NCBI RefSeq assembly: GCF_900187985.1
Contig: NZ_FZOA01000007.1
Location: forward strand, 1 to 64,000
Source of the DNA: Methylobacillus rhizosphaerae
GTDB lineage: Bacteria > Pseudomonadota > Gammaproteobacteria > Burkholderiales > Methylophilaceae
Length of the DNA: 64,000 nucleotides
Direction of reading: 5' to 3'
Positions 1-9,009 of this stretch are shown piece by piece. Made by a program: the position numbers and the translations under genes. The first letter of the stretch is position 1. Every line of letters begins with the position of its first letter. The notes beneath the pieces were generated by a model. The model was given only the letters and a program-made list of their open reading frames with translations. It was not told the origin of the DNA and did not search any database.

Positions 1-277
1 CGGACAGCTTGGCAAAGTACGCGGCGGCCTTTTTTAGGATATCTCGCTCATCCGTGACGCGACGCAGCTCAGCCTGAAGGCGACGGATTTCTGCTTGCTG
101 ATTAGAGGAGTGCTGTCGTTCGTCTTTAGGGGTGCCGCATCGCTTGATCCAAGCATAAATGCTATGACTTGAAACGCCCAACCGCTCAGCGACCTCTGCC
201 ACAGAAAACTGACGCTCAGTGACTTGCTTGACGGCGGCCTGTTTGAATTCTTCGGTGTAACGTTGTTGCTTGCTCAT
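1..277 (-). CDS. IS3-family transposase OrfA (partial)
   Basis: This is the N-terminal 92 residues of an IS3-type OrfA. It begins MSKQQRYTEEFKQAAVKQV and contains a helix-turn-helix of the Tnp_1/HTH_29 type (VAEVAERLGVSSHSIYAWIK). A leucine-zipper-like coiled coil follows (EIRRLQAELRRVTDERDILKK). In this family OrfA binds the terminal repeats and OrfAB is made by frameshifting. The start is set by a GAGGAG ribosome site 6-7 nt upstream. The 3' part lies outside the window, so intactness is unknown. Confidence 0.85.
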   Translation of the reverse strand, partial: MSKQQRYTEEFKQAAVKQVTERQFSVAEVAERLGVSSHSIYAWIKRCGTPKDERQHSSNQQAEIRRLQAELRRVTDERDILKKAAAYFAKLS

Positions 278-340
278 GATGTCTCCTCAACTTGCATAGT
301 TTGAGGCTCTTGAGCTGTCTAGGAAAGTGGGGGCGATTCA
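1..340 (-). mobile_element. IS3-family insertion sequence, 5' end (truncated by window)
   Basis: The transposase OrfA reading frame starts at 277 on the minus strand and runs off the left edge. Upstream of it, on the minus strand, a terminal sequence starts at about 340 with TGAATCGCCCCCACTTTC. This TGAA-CGCCCC style is typical of IS3-family terminal inverted repeats. The rest of the element, including OrfB (integrase DDE domain) and the other end, lies outside the window. The exact family subgroup and the target duplication (perhaps GGG at 341) cannot be checked from here. Confidence 0.75.
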
Positions 341-505
341 GGGTGCCAAGATCGATGCTGCCCCCTCGCTTGTGTGCTTTCATGCATATTGATATCTCGT
401 AACGGGTATAGGTAGTATTTTTTGTGAAGTAGTAAATTATCCAGAGTGGCAGGTGCGACATCATGTCGCATTCTGCATTTCGTGCCGCTATCCTACAATC
501 CGCGG

Positions 506-2776
506 ATGCCGATTATTCGATTTTCTCGCATCTGTGTTGTGTTCACGGTGGCTTCCATGCCGCCGGTTGTTGCTATGGCGGATGATGGCGAGGTAGTGCT
601 GGCGCCGATTGAGATCAGCTCCGGGCGAGGTGGTGCGGTTGTGCAGGCGCCGTCGGTGACGGAGAGTTATTCTGCGGAGCAAATCCGGCACACCATCAAT
701 GCTGCTACTTCTGCGCAGACGTTGAAATATCTGCCTAGTTTGCAGGTGCGCGAGCGGTACATTGGTGACCGCAACGGTATTGTTGCCAGCCGCACAGCGG
801 GGACGTTATCCAGCGCGCAGACGCTGTTATATGCCGATGGCATCCTGCTTTCCAATCTGCTTGGTAATTCGTATGCTTTCCCGCCGCGCTGGGGGATGGT
901 GTCGCCAGAGGAAATCGAGCAGGTGGATGTTATGTATGGCCCTTTTTCGGCGCTGTACCCCGGCAATTCCATGGGGGGTGTGATGAACATTACTACCCGC
1001 ATGCCGGAGAAGTTTGAGGCGCATGCCAATCTACAGATGTTCCAGCAGCGTTTTGAGTTGTATGGCACGCAGCAGCGCAATGAGGGCAAGCATTTCAGTG
1101 CCTCGATTGGAAATAAGGTCAATGATCTATCGTTCTGGCTGGGAGCTGACCATCTTGATACTTACAGCCAGCCCATGCAGTTCGCGGTGGCGACCGCTAG
1201 TGCAGCTGGCAGCGGCGTTGCTGTGACCGGTGCTTATCGTGATTGCAGTGAAAAAGGCCAGCCGCGCCTGGTGTTTGGTGCTTACGGTATGGATCATTCG
1301 GTACAGGACAATGCAAAGCTGAAGCTGGCGTATGACATTACACCCGACATGAAGGCAAGGTATAACCTGGGAATCTGGCAGCTGGATTCAGAAACTGACG
1401 CCGAGAGTTATCTCCAGGATGCGGCCGGTAATCCTTTCTATAACGGCAATGTCAATATTGATGGCAATACCTATAACGTCCGCGGGTTGAACCCCACTGC
1501 GGCGCAAGCCGTTCACCTGATGCAGTCCCTGCAATTGGCATCGCACACCAATGGGACGTGGGATTGGCATGTTGGCTTGTCCGACTATCGTTATAACAAG
1601 GATATCAGCCGTGTCTCGACTGCCAGTAATCCTGACGTATCCAAAATGGGCACTATCCAGGATATGCGGGGCACAGGGTGGACGGCGCTGGATGCTGGAG
1701 CCATCTGGCGGCCAGGGACACATGAGGTGAGTTTCGGTTACCACGTCGATCATTACGCATTGCGTAGTGTGACGTTCAATACAACAGACTGGAAAAGCGG
1801 CAGCAAGTTGGGGCGCAACAGCGCATCACAGGGTGATACCCTGACCCAGGCGTTATACCTGCAGGATGCCTGGCGCTGGAACGACCAATGGAAGCTGACC
1901 ATGGGTGGTCGCTATGAATACTGGCGGGCTTATGACGGCCAGAATGCGGCGACATTGGGCGGAAGTTTGCAAAGCAGTGAGTATGCCGATAAAAGTGCGC
2001 AGCATTTTTCTCCCAAGCTTGCGATCAGTTTTGAGCCAGAACCAGCCTGGGGATTCACTGCTGCTTTCGGTAAGGCATATCGCTATCCGACGGTCAGCGA
2101 GCTGTTTCAGTCCATCACCAGCGGCAGTAATTTTGTGCAGGCTAACCCTGATCTGCAACCGGAACGGGTATTGTCCGGAGAGCTGACGGCGGAGCGGCGT
2201 TTTGCCAAGGGCTTTGTCCGCGCGACATTGTTTCACGAACATAAGCAGGATGCATTGATCTCACAAACCGTCACGGCGGGCGCGAGTGCTTGTGGTAGTG
2301 CCACCTGCAGTTTTATTCAGAATATTGATCTGGTGCGCACCCGCGGAGTGGAGCTGGCAACGCAGTGGCAGAATGTGCTGGTCAATGGCCTGGACTGGGG
2401 CGGTAGCCTGACGCTGACGGATGCGGAAATCCTCAGGAACAAGGCTAATCCCGAGACTGAAGGCAAGCATCCAGCGCGTATTCCTGCCGTAGTGGCCAAG
2501 GCCGTAGCTACTTATCACCAGAATGATGCCTTGAGTTACAGCCTGGCGATGCGCTACAGCGGCAGACAGTATGCTTACCTGGATAACAGTGACAGCAACC
2601 CGGATGTCTATGGCGGCGCCAGCCATTATTTCTTTATTGATGCCCGGCTTGCCTATCAGTTCGCTGATCGCTGGACTGCGACGCTGGGTGTGGACAACCT
2701 CAATAACTACAAAGCCTATGCGTATCACCCTTATCCGCAGCGCACAGCTTTTCTGCAGGTGAAATTCGATTATTGA
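506..2776 (+). CDS. TonB-dependent outer-membrane receptor
   Basis: This encodes a receptor of about 756 residues that would import a scarce ligand across the outer membrane using TonB energy. A signal peptide (MPIIRFSRICVVFTVASMPP..AMA) precedes a plug domain (about residues 30-150, with YADGILLSNLLGN and the VDVMYGPFSALYPGNSMGGVMNI stretch typical of plugs). A beta-barrel follows and ends in an aromatic residue (...VKFDY). An in-frame ATG 60 nt upstream would put extra residues ahead of the signal peptide, so 506 is preferred, although no strong ribosome site is visible. It heads an apparent operon with an Asp-box protein and a thioredoxin-like protein. The ligand cannot be read from sequence. 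Copper or another metal chelate is possible given the partners. Confidence 0.9.
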   Translation: MPIIRFSRICVVFTVASMPPVVAMADDGEVVLAPIEISSGRGGAVVQAPSVTESYSAEQIRHTINAATSAQTLKYLPSLQVRERYIGDRNGIVASRTAGTLSSAQTLLYADGILLSNLLGNSYAFPPRWGMVSPEEIEQVDVMYGPFSALYPGNSMGGVMNITTRMPEKFEAHANLQMFQQRFELYGTQQRNEGKHFSASIGNKVNDLSFWLGADHLDTYSQPMQFAVATASAAGSGVAVTGAYRDCSEKGQPRLVFGAYGMDHSVQDNAKLKLAYDITPDMKARYNLGIWQLDSETDAESYLQDAAGNPFYNGNVNIDGNTYNVRGLNPTAAQAVHLMQSLQLASHTNGTWDWHVGLSDYRYNKDISRVSTASNPDVSKMGTIQDMRGTGWTALDAGAIWRPGTHEVSFGYHVDHYALRSVTFNTTDWKSGSKLGRNSASQGDTLTQALYLQDAWRWNDQWKLTMGGRYEYWRAYDGQNAATLGGSLQSSEYADKSAQHFSPKLAISFEPEPAWGFTAAFGKAYRYPTVSELFQSITSGSNFVQANPDLQPERVLSGELTAERRFAKGFVRATLFHEHKQDALISQTVTAGASACGSATCSFIQNIDLVRTRGVELATQWQNVLVNGLDWGGSLTLTDAEILRNKANPETEGKHPARIPAVVAKAVATYHQNDALSYSLAMRYSGRQYAYLDNSDSNPDVYGGASHYFFIDARLAYQFADRWTATLGVDNLNNYKAYAYHPYPQRTAFLQVKFDY

Positions 2777-2790
2777 ACATGATACGTGAC

Positions 2791-4014
2791 ATGAAAAACA
2801 TATTGGTTTTCTTGCTCGCCTGCAGCTGGTGTGTGAGCGCTGCAGGCTGGTGCCACGACGGACATGAACATGGCAGCAACGCGGCTGTTTCCTCCATGGC
2901 GGTGTCCTTGGCTTTCGATCCGCATGGCCGCTTGTGGCAGGCCTCTGTGCAGGATGGATTCGTGACCGTGGCGTATTCCGATGATATGGGGCGCCATTTT
3001 TCCCTTCCGCAAAAGCTGAACCATGAAGCACAGAAAATCGGCGTGGATGGTGATGCCCGGCCCAAGATTGCCATGGCTCGCGACGGCCATATCTATGTCA
3101 CGTGGACGCAGGCACTGGCGACACCTTATACCGGGTATATCTGGTTTGCGCGCTCCACTGACGGTGGGAAAACATTCGGCCAGCCTGTCATCGTGCATCG
3201 CGACCGCGCGGAAATCACACATCGTTTTGATGCGCTTGCTGTAGCAGGCAAGGATGGACAAAGAATTTACGTGGCCTGGGTGGATAAACGCGACCTGCTG
3301 GCAGCTCAGGGCGGGAACAGGGAATATGAAGGCGCAGCGGTTTACTACGCAGTATCTGAAGATGGCGGGGCGAGTTTCCAGCCCGAGCACAAACTTGCTG
3401 ACAATAGTTGCGAATGCTGCCGTATTGCCCTGGCAGGGATGGAGAATGGGGAAGCGGTTGCATTATGGCGGCATGTGTTCAGCGGCAATATTCGTGACCA
3501 TGCCATGGCCAGGTTCGGCCCGGATTCAGAGGTGTCTGGACAGGATATTCACCGGGCAAGCTTTGGCAACTGGAAAGTGGAGGCGTGCCCACACCATGGT
3601 CCTGCGCTTGCGCAGGGTGGGGATTGGGGATGGCATATGGCCTGGTTTGATGGAGGCATGAATAACAAGGCCAAAAACCCTGGGCTGTATTACGCCCGCA
3701 TGGACGGCGAGGCATGGGTATCCTCACCTGCCATGCGTTTTGGTCATAGCGGGCAGCAGGCAGGGCATCCAGCACTGATGAGTGTCGGAGACCAGGTATG
3801 GCTTGTCTGGCGTGAATTGGATGATAGCGGCAGCGCCATCTGGCTCAAGACATCAGTGGATGCAGGCCGTACCTGGACAGATGCCCGGCAGGTGGTTCGG
3901 ACGGCAGCCAGGTCAGATTATCCCCAGCTGTTGCTGCGTGGCAGCCAGGTTTATCTGGGATGGAATACTGAAAGTGATGGAGTGTGGATGAAAAGGCTGG
4001 ATACAGATGAATAA
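2791..4014 (+). CDS. Secreted Asp-box (BNR/sialidase-fold) protein
   Basis: This exported protein of about 407 residues has a signal peptide (MKNILVFLLACSWCVSAAG) and a His-rich mature N-terminus (CHDGHEHG). It carries at least four Asp-box motifs of the S-x-D-x-G-x-x-F/W type (SDDMGRHFS, STDGGKTFG, SEDGGASFQ, SVDAGRTWT), which mark a beta-propeller of the sialidase/BNR kind. A Cys cluster (SCECCR) lies mid-protein. No sialidase catalytic set was recognised, so an enzymatic role should not be assumed. It sits 14 nt after the TonB receptor and overlaps the next gene by 8 nt, so the three are probably co-translated. Alternative starts exist at ATG 2779 and TTG 2773. Confidence 0.7.
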   Translation: MKNILVFLLACSWCVSAAGWCHDGHEHGSNAAVSSMAVSLAFDPHGRLWQASVQDGFVTVAYSDDMGRHFSLPQKLNHEAQKIGVDGDARPKIAMARDGHIYVTWTQALATPYTGYIWFARSTDGGKTFGQPVIVHRDRAEITHRFDALAVAGKDGQRIYVAWVDKRDLLAAQGGNREYEGAAVYYAVSEDGGASFQPEHKLADNSCECCRIALAGMENGEAVALWRHVFSGNIRDHAMARFGPDSEVSGQDIHRASFGNWKVEACPHHGPALAQGGDWGWHMAWFDGGMNNKAKNPGLYYARMDGEAWVSSPAMRFGHSGQQAGHPALMSVGDQVWLVWRELDDSGSAIWLKTSVDAGRTWTDARQVVRTAARSDYPQLLLRGSQVYLGWNTESDGVWMKRLDTDE

Positions 4015-4477
4015 AAAATGGATATGGGCGCTGCTTGTCTGCCTGGTATCGTTGCCGGTTTACGCCGACGGCTTCCAGGTTTTCCAGTCCGGCAGCCGGC
4101 AGGCGATTGAGCAGAGGCATGCGGGCAAAGCCATGATCATGGCTTTCTGGTCATTGGATTGTACCTATTGCGCAGATGACCTGGCGGCATTGGGAGAAGT
4201 CGTGCGGCAGCATCCCGCGGTCAGGTTCGTCATTGTCAATACTGATCAGGACCATGCAGCCGAAGCAGCAGTATTCCTCGACAGGCTCAAGTTGCCTGTG
4301 CATGAGCGCTGGCAATTCGGCCAGGTTGATGTCGAGCGCTTGAGATACAACATTGATCGTCACTGGTATGGCGAGCTACCCCGGACATATTTTTACAACC
4401 AGCGGCGCGAAGTGCAGATAGTGAGCGGAAAGCCGGATGCTGCCTGGCTCAAACGCTGGACCATGTCGCTGCAGTAA
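4007..4477 (+). CDS. Periplasmic thioredoxin-like (TlpA/DsbE-type) protein
   Basis: This 156-residue protein has an N-terminal signal peptide (MNKKWIWALLVCLVSLPVYA) and a thioredoxin fold with a CTYC redox motif after the strand MIMAFWSLD. A cis-Pro region follows (GELPRTYFYN). Proteins of this type reduce or exchange disulfides in the periplasm. Its start lies inside the end of the Asp-box gene (8-nt overlap), which implies coupling. It may maintain the cysteines of that protein or take part in metal handling. That role is inferred from context only. Confidence 0.75.
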   Translation: MNKKWIWALLVCLVSLPVYADGFQVFQSGSRQAIEQRHAGKAMIMAFWSLDCTYCADDLAALGEVVRQHPAVRFVIVNTDQDHAAEAAVFLDRLKLPVHERWQFGQVDVERLRYNIDRHWYGELPRTYFYNQRREVQIVSGKPDAAWLKRWTMSLQ

Positions 4478-4567
4478 CTGCAGAATTCATGGTCGACCCG
4501 GAGTCGGCAGATCATTGCAGGTGCTGTACTACCTGCTGAAGGTACTCAGCACAGTGATGCCCGTATG

Positions 4568-4984
4568 CTACCTGTTCACAACCAGGCAACTGGCCAGCAT
4601 ATCGTGCAGGGCCTGCTTCTTTTTTGTGAAGGCTGCCATGAGATAGCCGACCAGGAACAGGAGGGTCGAGAGGATTTTTGCGAAATGGCGGGCTGTCGCC
4701 CTACTGAAACTGATGCGATGGCCGTGCAGATCCGTGACTTTGATACCTAACGTCATTTTGCCGAGCGTACCCTGCAGAGGCGAGCTTTCCATGACGGTAA
4801 AGTACAGCCAGCCGATGATGATGCCGATCACATTACTCCATGTCTGGATGGTTTCAAGATTGCTATTGCTGTTCGTCACCATCAGGATACTAAAGGCAAT
4901 ACCTATGATGGCGCCTCCGATCACGGAGATGATGCAGTCGATGATAGCGGCTGCCGCTCTTTTCCAGAATCCTGCGTAATCCAT
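4568..4984 (-). CDS. RDD family membrane protein
   Basis: This 138-residue integral membrane protein has the RDD layout. An N-terminal YAGFWKRAAAAIID motif (the R and D of the name) precedes three hydrophobic helices. A central GTLGKMTLGIKVTD segment is typical of the family, as is the QALHDMLASCLVV ending. The start at 4984 is chosen because AAGGGGAG lies 5 nt upstream. RDD proteins are poorly defined, and some are linked to ion or solute transport. It stands alone on the minus strand, convergent with the preceding operon. Confidence 0.85.
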   Translation of the reverse strand: MDYAGFWKRAAAAIIDCIISVIGGAIIGIAFSILMVTNSNSNLETIQTWSNVIGIIIGWLYFTVMESSPLQGTLGKMTLGIKVTDLHGHRISFSRATARHFAKILSTLLFLVGYLMAAFTKKKQALHDMLASCLVVNR

Positions 4985-5097
4985 TGTCTCCCCTTGCAAT
5001 GCATATATGAGCTGGACAGCACCGTATGGCGGTATTGGCGTTGTGTGTGCTGGCCAATACTGTGGTGCAGGGAGAGTGTAAAGGATATCAGGACAAT

Positions 5098-5122
5098 AAA
5101 AAACCCAGCGTCGGGCTGGGTT
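5098..5122 (-). terminator. Rho-independent terminator after cysA
   Basis: On the minus strand an AACCCAGC/GCTGGGTT hairpin is followed by TTTTTT. It lies about 40 nt downstream of the cysA stop. A second GC-rich hairpin (GGGCCTGA/TCAGGCCC, 5135-5152) sits between the two. Confidence 0.8.
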
Positions 5123-5159
5123 GGAGGCATGACGGGGCCTGAAATCAGGCCCGCGCTGC

Positions 5160-6218
5160 TTATTGCAGGAATACCTGTACGCTTTTCGGTTTCAAATATA
5201 CCTGGCTGCCCTGGTCCAGCTTCAGCTCGCGGAAGCGTTCACGGGTAATTTCAGCTTCGATAATGTCGGCATTGTTCTCTGGTTGTAATTCCAGCCGGAC
5301 GAGCGGGCCGGCAGCATGAATGTAGCTGACAACTGCCTGCAATGCCTGATCGCCGTTTTTCTCGGTATATACGTCAATGTCGTGGGGGCGTACATATGCG
5401 AGCGCATCACTGTCCTGCACAGTGTGATGTGCGTTGAGGTTGAGTGCAATATCGCCGATATGTGCCTGCCCGGCATTGACCCGGCTGTGGAATTGATTGA
5501 CGTTGCCGAGGAATTTATAGACGAACGGCGAAGCCGGATTGTCATAGACTTCCTGTGGAGAGCCGATCTGCTCGATATGTCCCTGGTTCATGACCACAAT
5601 GCGGTCTGCCACTTCCAACGCTTCTTCCTGGTCGTGCGTCACGAACACGCTGGTGATATGCAGCTCATCGTGCAGGCGGCGTAACCAGCGGCGCAGGTCT
5701 TTACGCACCTTGGCATCCAGGGCGCCGAATGGTTCATCCAGCAGCAATACCTTGGGTTCCACTGCCAGGGCGCGAGCCAGTGCAATGCGCTGGCGCTGGC
5801 CACCGGAAAGCTGTGGTGGATAACGATCTGCCAGCCAGTCCAGTTGAACCAGTTCCAGCAGTTGATGCACCCTGCGGTGTATTTCTGCTTCGGTAGGACG
5901 TAGTTTTTTCGGCCGCACTCGCAAGCCAAATGCGACATTCTCGAATACCGTCATGTGGCGGAACAGGGCGTAATGCTGGAAGACAAAACCAACCTCGCGC
6001 TCACGCACATCACGATTGGTGGCTTCTACTCCATGAAAATGGATACTGCCGGAATCCGGGGATTCCAGCCCGGCAATGATGCGCAGCAGAGTGGTCTTGC
6101 CGCAACCGGAAGGTCCGAGCAAGGCAACCAGCTCACCGCTTGGTACATCCAGGCCGACGTTGTCGAGGGCGGTGAAGCTGCCAAATTCTTTTTTGATATT
6201 ACGGATTTCAATACTCAT
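5160..6218 (-). CDS. cysA: Sulfate/thiosulfate ABC transporter, ATP-binding protein CysA
   Basis: This 352-residue ATPase energises sulfate and thiosulfate import. Walker A (GPSGCGKTT), the ABC signature ([15 protein letters not shown]), Walker B ([14 protein letters not shown]) and the switch His ([16 protein letters not shown]) are all present. A C-terminal TOBE-like domain (about residues 240-352) is typical of CysA and MalK. A ribosome site (AAGGA) precedes the ATG. It is the last gene of the cysTWA group. Length and motifs match functional CysA. Confidence 0.95.
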   Translation of the reverse strand: MSIEIRNIKKEFGSFTALDNVGLDVPSGELVALLGPSGCGKTTLLRIIAGLESPDSGSIHFHGVEATNRDVREREVGFVFQHYALFRHMTVFENVAFGLRVRPKKLRPTEAEIHRRVHQLLELVQLDWLADRYPPQLSGGQRQRIALARALAVEPKVLLLDEPFGALDAKVRKDLRRWLRRLHDELHITSVFVTHDQEEALEVADRIVVMNQGHIEQIGSPQEVYDNPASPFVYKFLGNVNQFHSRVNAGQAHIGDIALNLNAHHTVQDSDALAYVRPHDIDVYTEKNGDQALQAVVSYIHAAGPLVRLELQPENNADIIEAEITRERFRELKLDQGSQVYLKPKSVQVFLQ

Positions 6219-6254
6219 GATGCCATCCTTGTGACAGGTATGCTTGGGGTGTGG

Positions 6255-7145
6255 TTACTCAGCAGTATTACTGCTGATTGCAACACGGTTACTTTGCCAT
6301 TCGATATAAGACTTCAGTGCCAGTGTGATCAATGCCAGGAAAGCCAGCAGTGACGCTACGGCAAATGCGGCTGCGTAGTTGTATTCGTTATAGAGAATTT
6401 CAACGTGCAGCGGCATGGTGTTGGTCAGGCCGCGGATATGTCCGGATACCACCGACACTGCACCAAACTCACCCATGGCGCGGGCATTGGTGAGAATCAC
6501 GCCATACAGCAGACCCCATTTGATATTGGGCAATGTGATATGCCAGAGAATCTGCCAGCCGGAGGCGCCCAGCACCAGCCCGGCCTCTTCCTCTTCCTTG
6601 CCCTGGGCTTGCATGAGGGGAATGAGCTCACGCGCAATGAACGGGAAAGTGACGAAAATGGTTGCCAGCACAATGCCCGGGATGGCAAAAATCACCTTGA
6701 GGTCATGGTCGATCAACCATTCACCAAACCAGCCTTGTAGGCCGAAAATCAGGACATAAATCAGGCCGGCAATGACGGGGGAGACGGCAAAAGGCAGGTC
6801 AATCAACGTGATCAGTACGCTTTTTCCCTTGAAATCGAACTTGGCGATGGCCCAGGCAGCCGCGACCCCGAATACCAGGTTGAGCGGCAGGGAAATGGCG
6901 GCAGCAATCAGTGTCAGCTTGATGGCGGACAGTGCATCAGGCTCTATCAGGGCGGCGATATAGGTTTCAAACCCCTTGCGTAATGCTTCCGTGAATACGG
7001 CAGCCAGCGGAACAAAAAGAAACAAGGTGAGGAACAGCAGGGCTACTGTAATCAGGCCCCAGCGTACCCAGGCTGGTTCGGAGGTAGCACGGCTGCGTGC
7101 CACCTTGGCATTGTATTTTGCGAGTTGAGAAATGGCGGCTGACAT
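6255..7145 (-). CDS. cysW: Sulfate ABC transporter permease CysW
   Basis: This 296-residue inner-membrane permease has about six transmembrane helices and the binding-protein-dependent transport motif near the C-terminal third ([19 protein letters not shown]). It pairs with CysT as the channel heterodimer. The start [12 protein letters not shown] was chosen because it has a nearby AGGAAC site and gives the family length. A longer in-frame extension upstream would overlap cysT. It is 36 nt upstream of cysA and 10 nt downstream of cysT. Confidence 0.93.
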   Translation of the reverse strand: MSAAISQLAKYNAKVARSRATSEPAWVRWGLITVALLFLTLFLFVPLAAVFTEALRKGFETYIAALIEPDALSAIKLTLIAAAISLPLNLVFGVAAAWAIAKFDFKGKSVLITLIDLPFAVSPVIAGLIYVLIFGLQGWFGEWLIDHDLKVIFAIPGIVLATIFVTFPFIARELIPLMQAQGKEEEEAGLVLGASGWQILWHITLPNIKWGLLYGVILTNARAMGEFGAVSVVSGHIRGLTNTMPLHVEILYNEYNYAAAFAVASLLAFLALITLALKSYIEWQSNRVAISSNTAE

Positions 7146-7155
7146 GGTCTGGTTC

Positions 7156-7995
7156 CTATCTTGATGCGCTGTGACGATGACTGCTCCACCATTGCAGGCC
7201 GTTGATGGCAAACAATAGCAGGAAGGAAAGAATGAGCATCACGACGGCGACTGCAGTAGCGCCAGTGTAATCATACTGTTCCAGCTTGGTGATAATGATG
7301 AGCGGCGTAATCTCGGACACCATGGGCATGTTGCCCGCAATGAAAATGACGGAGCCATACTCGCCTACGGCGCGTGCGAACGCGAGGGCAAAGCCAGTCA
7401 ATAACGCAGGCCAGAGGGCAGGCAGGATCACGCGGCGGAACGTCTGCCAACGATTGGCGCCCAGGCTGGCTGCGGCCTCTTCGGTTTCTGCTTCCAGGTC
7501 TTCGAGCACCGGTTGTACGGTGCGGACGACGAATGGCAGGCCAATAAAGGTCAGGGCCACTACGACACCAAGTGGAGTAAATGCTACTTTCAGGCCATAA
7601 GGCTCAAGCAGGCTGCCGATCCAGCCGTTGGCCGAGTAAACCGCAGTCAGCGCAATGCCGGCAACCGCAGTTGGCAGTGCAAATGGCAAGTCAACCAGCG
7701 CATCGACCAGCTTCTTGCCAGGGAAGGTGTAGCGCGTCAGTACCCAGGCAGTCAGCAGGCCAAAGATGGCATTGATGATGGCAGCAAACAGTGATGCGCC
7801 AAATGTCAGCTTGTATGAGGCGATGACGCGGGGAGTGGTCACGGTATGCCAGAACTCGGCAAAACTCAGCTCGGTAGTCTTGAGGAATGCGGCTGATAAA
7901 GGAATCAATACAATCAGGCTGAGATAGAGCAGGGTATAGCCCAGTGACAGATTGAACCCGGGAAGCACGTTATGTGGTTTGTGTTTTTTTGCCAT
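7156..7995 (-). CDS. cysT: Sulfate ABC transporter permease CysT (CysU)
   Basis: This 279-residue permease starts [21 protein letters not shown] and has about six helices. The conserved EAA-type loop is visible ([23 protein letters not shown]) together with [16 protein letters not shown], which is characteristic of CysT. It forms the sulfate channel with CysW. It opens the cysTWA group, and an AT-rich palindrome lies 60-85 nt upstream (8057-8080). This suggests its own promoter in addition to any read-through from sbp and the EAL gene. Confidence 0.93.
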   Translation of the reverse strand: MAKKHKPHNVLPGFNLSLGYTLLYLSLIVLIPLSAAFLKTTELSFAEFWHTVTTPRVIASYKLTFGASLFAAIINAIFGLLTAWVLTRYTFPGKKLVDALVDLPFALPTAVAGIALTAVYSANGWIGSLLEPYGLKVAFTPLGVVVALTFIGLPFVVRTVQPVLEDLEAETEEAAASLGANRWQTFRRVILPALWPALLTGFALAFARAVGEYGSVIFIAGNMPMVSEITPLIIITKLEQYDYTGATAVAVVMLILSFLLLFAINGLQWWSSHRHSASR

Positions 7996-8056
7996 ATTGT
8001 TATTCAGACCATGTAACTGGGGCCAAGGAGAAGGAAATGTAACAGATGATCTACAT

Positions 8057-8080
8057 TATAAAAAATACTATGTTTTTATA
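8057..8080 (-). promoter_or_regulatory. AT-rich palindromic operator candidate upstream of cysT
   Basis: The arms TATAAAAA (8057-8064) and TTTTTATA (8073-8080) are separated by 8 nt. The same design occurs upstream of oscA (16811-16837) and of the porin gene (18683-18703), all next to sulfur genes on the minus strand. It could be a site for a sulfur-status LysR regulator of the CysB/Cbl/SsuR kind. This is inference: no regulator gene is in the window. Confidence 0.45.
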
Positions 8081-8119
8081 ATAAAATTCTTTTTTGTTAT
8101 TTAAGAGTGCTGTTGCATA

Positions 8120-8998
8120 TCAGGCGACACGCCTGCCCAGCTGCAGTGTGGGTTTCAATGCATCGCTGGGCTGGAGTTCACGTGCCGTCACTGGCCTGCC
8201 CAACAGGTAGCCTTGCAGCAATGTGCTGCCGGATTCGATGGCAATCTCCAGGCCGGCCTGGGACTCTATGCCGGTAATGACGGGCTGTGCACCGATGTCA
8301 TGTACGAGCTGGATCAGCTGGGGCAATATTTTCCGCATACGTGGATTGCGTTCTGCTTCCCTGATGATCTGGATGTCAAATTTCACGAATTCCGGTGCCA
8401 GTTTCCACAATCGTTCCAGGTGGGAGTGTTTGCTGCCGAAGTTACCTATTGCAATCCGGTAACCGCGCTCAGTGTAGTTTTCAATGGCATCTGCCAGCTG
8501 ATGCTCGTGCTCGACCACGTTTTCCTGTATCTCGATCACCACGCGGTTGGTGGGGACCGAATTCGAATGCAGGATGCGCTCAAACACCTTCCCATGTGCA
8601 TTGACGCTGATCAGCAGGTTGGGGTGTACATTCAGGAACAGGAGGCCGTTTTCCGCATAAATCTGGCGAAAATTCAGTACATGCAATGTACGGACCACCC
8701 GGTCAAACTTGACGAGTTTTCCCACTTGCTCGGCAAAGCTGAATGCGAACTCCGGGCTGATGGCCTGCTGGCCTCCCAAGGAGGGGCGGATAAAGGCTTC
8801 ATGTCCAAACAAGTCACCGGCCTCACTATCGTAAATCGGCTGGAAAGCGCTGTTTAACTGCAATCCCAGAAAAGTACTGTTGAATTCTCCTGACGATTGT
8901 TCTTCCAGGCCATATTCATCCAGGTCCAGGTATAAGGATTCGCGTAGTTGTGCTTTCAGGTTTTCGATAGCTGTTGATGTCGGAGTTTGTCTGGTCAT
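8120..8998 (-). CDS. Degenerate EAL-domain protein within the sulfate uptake cluster
   Basis: This 292-residue cytosolic protein has an EAL-type (c-di-GMP phosphodiesterase) fold spanning about residues 45-275. The signature ELL/EAL is EAF here (EAFIRP, E67). The N of the NVHP strand and the E of VVIEIQE remain. However, the metal-binding DDFGTG is replaced by GNFGSK, so the catalytic aspartates are missing, and the GIES and LQGYLLGRP motifs are retained. It is therefore more likely a c-di-GMP sensor or protein-interaction domain than an active phosphodiesterase. It begins 11 nt after sbp, so it is co-transcribed with a sulfate-binding protein and followed by cysTWA. That placement is unusual. 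Confidence 0.8.
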   Translation of the reverse strand: MTRQTPTSTAIENLKAQLRESLYLDLDEYGLEEQSSGEFNSTFLGLQLNSAFQPIYDSEAGDLFGHEAFIRPSLGGQQAISPEFAFSFAEQVGKLVKFDRVVRTLHVLNFRQIYAENGLLFLNVHPNLLISVNAHGKVFERILHSNSVPTNRVVIEIQENVVEHEHQLADAIENYTERGYRIAIGNFGSKHSHLERLWKLAPEFVKFDIQIIREAERNPRMRKILPQLIQLVHDIGAQPVITGIESQAGLEIAIESGSTLLQGYLLGRPVTARELQPSDALKPTLQLGRRVA

Positions 8999-9009
8999 GA
9001 GTCTGTGCT

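Noticed and set aside
2791-4014. Sialidase enzyme
   Set aside because: Asp-boxes define the propeller fold only. The catalytic arginine triad and Asp/Tyr/Glu set of sialidases were not found by eye.
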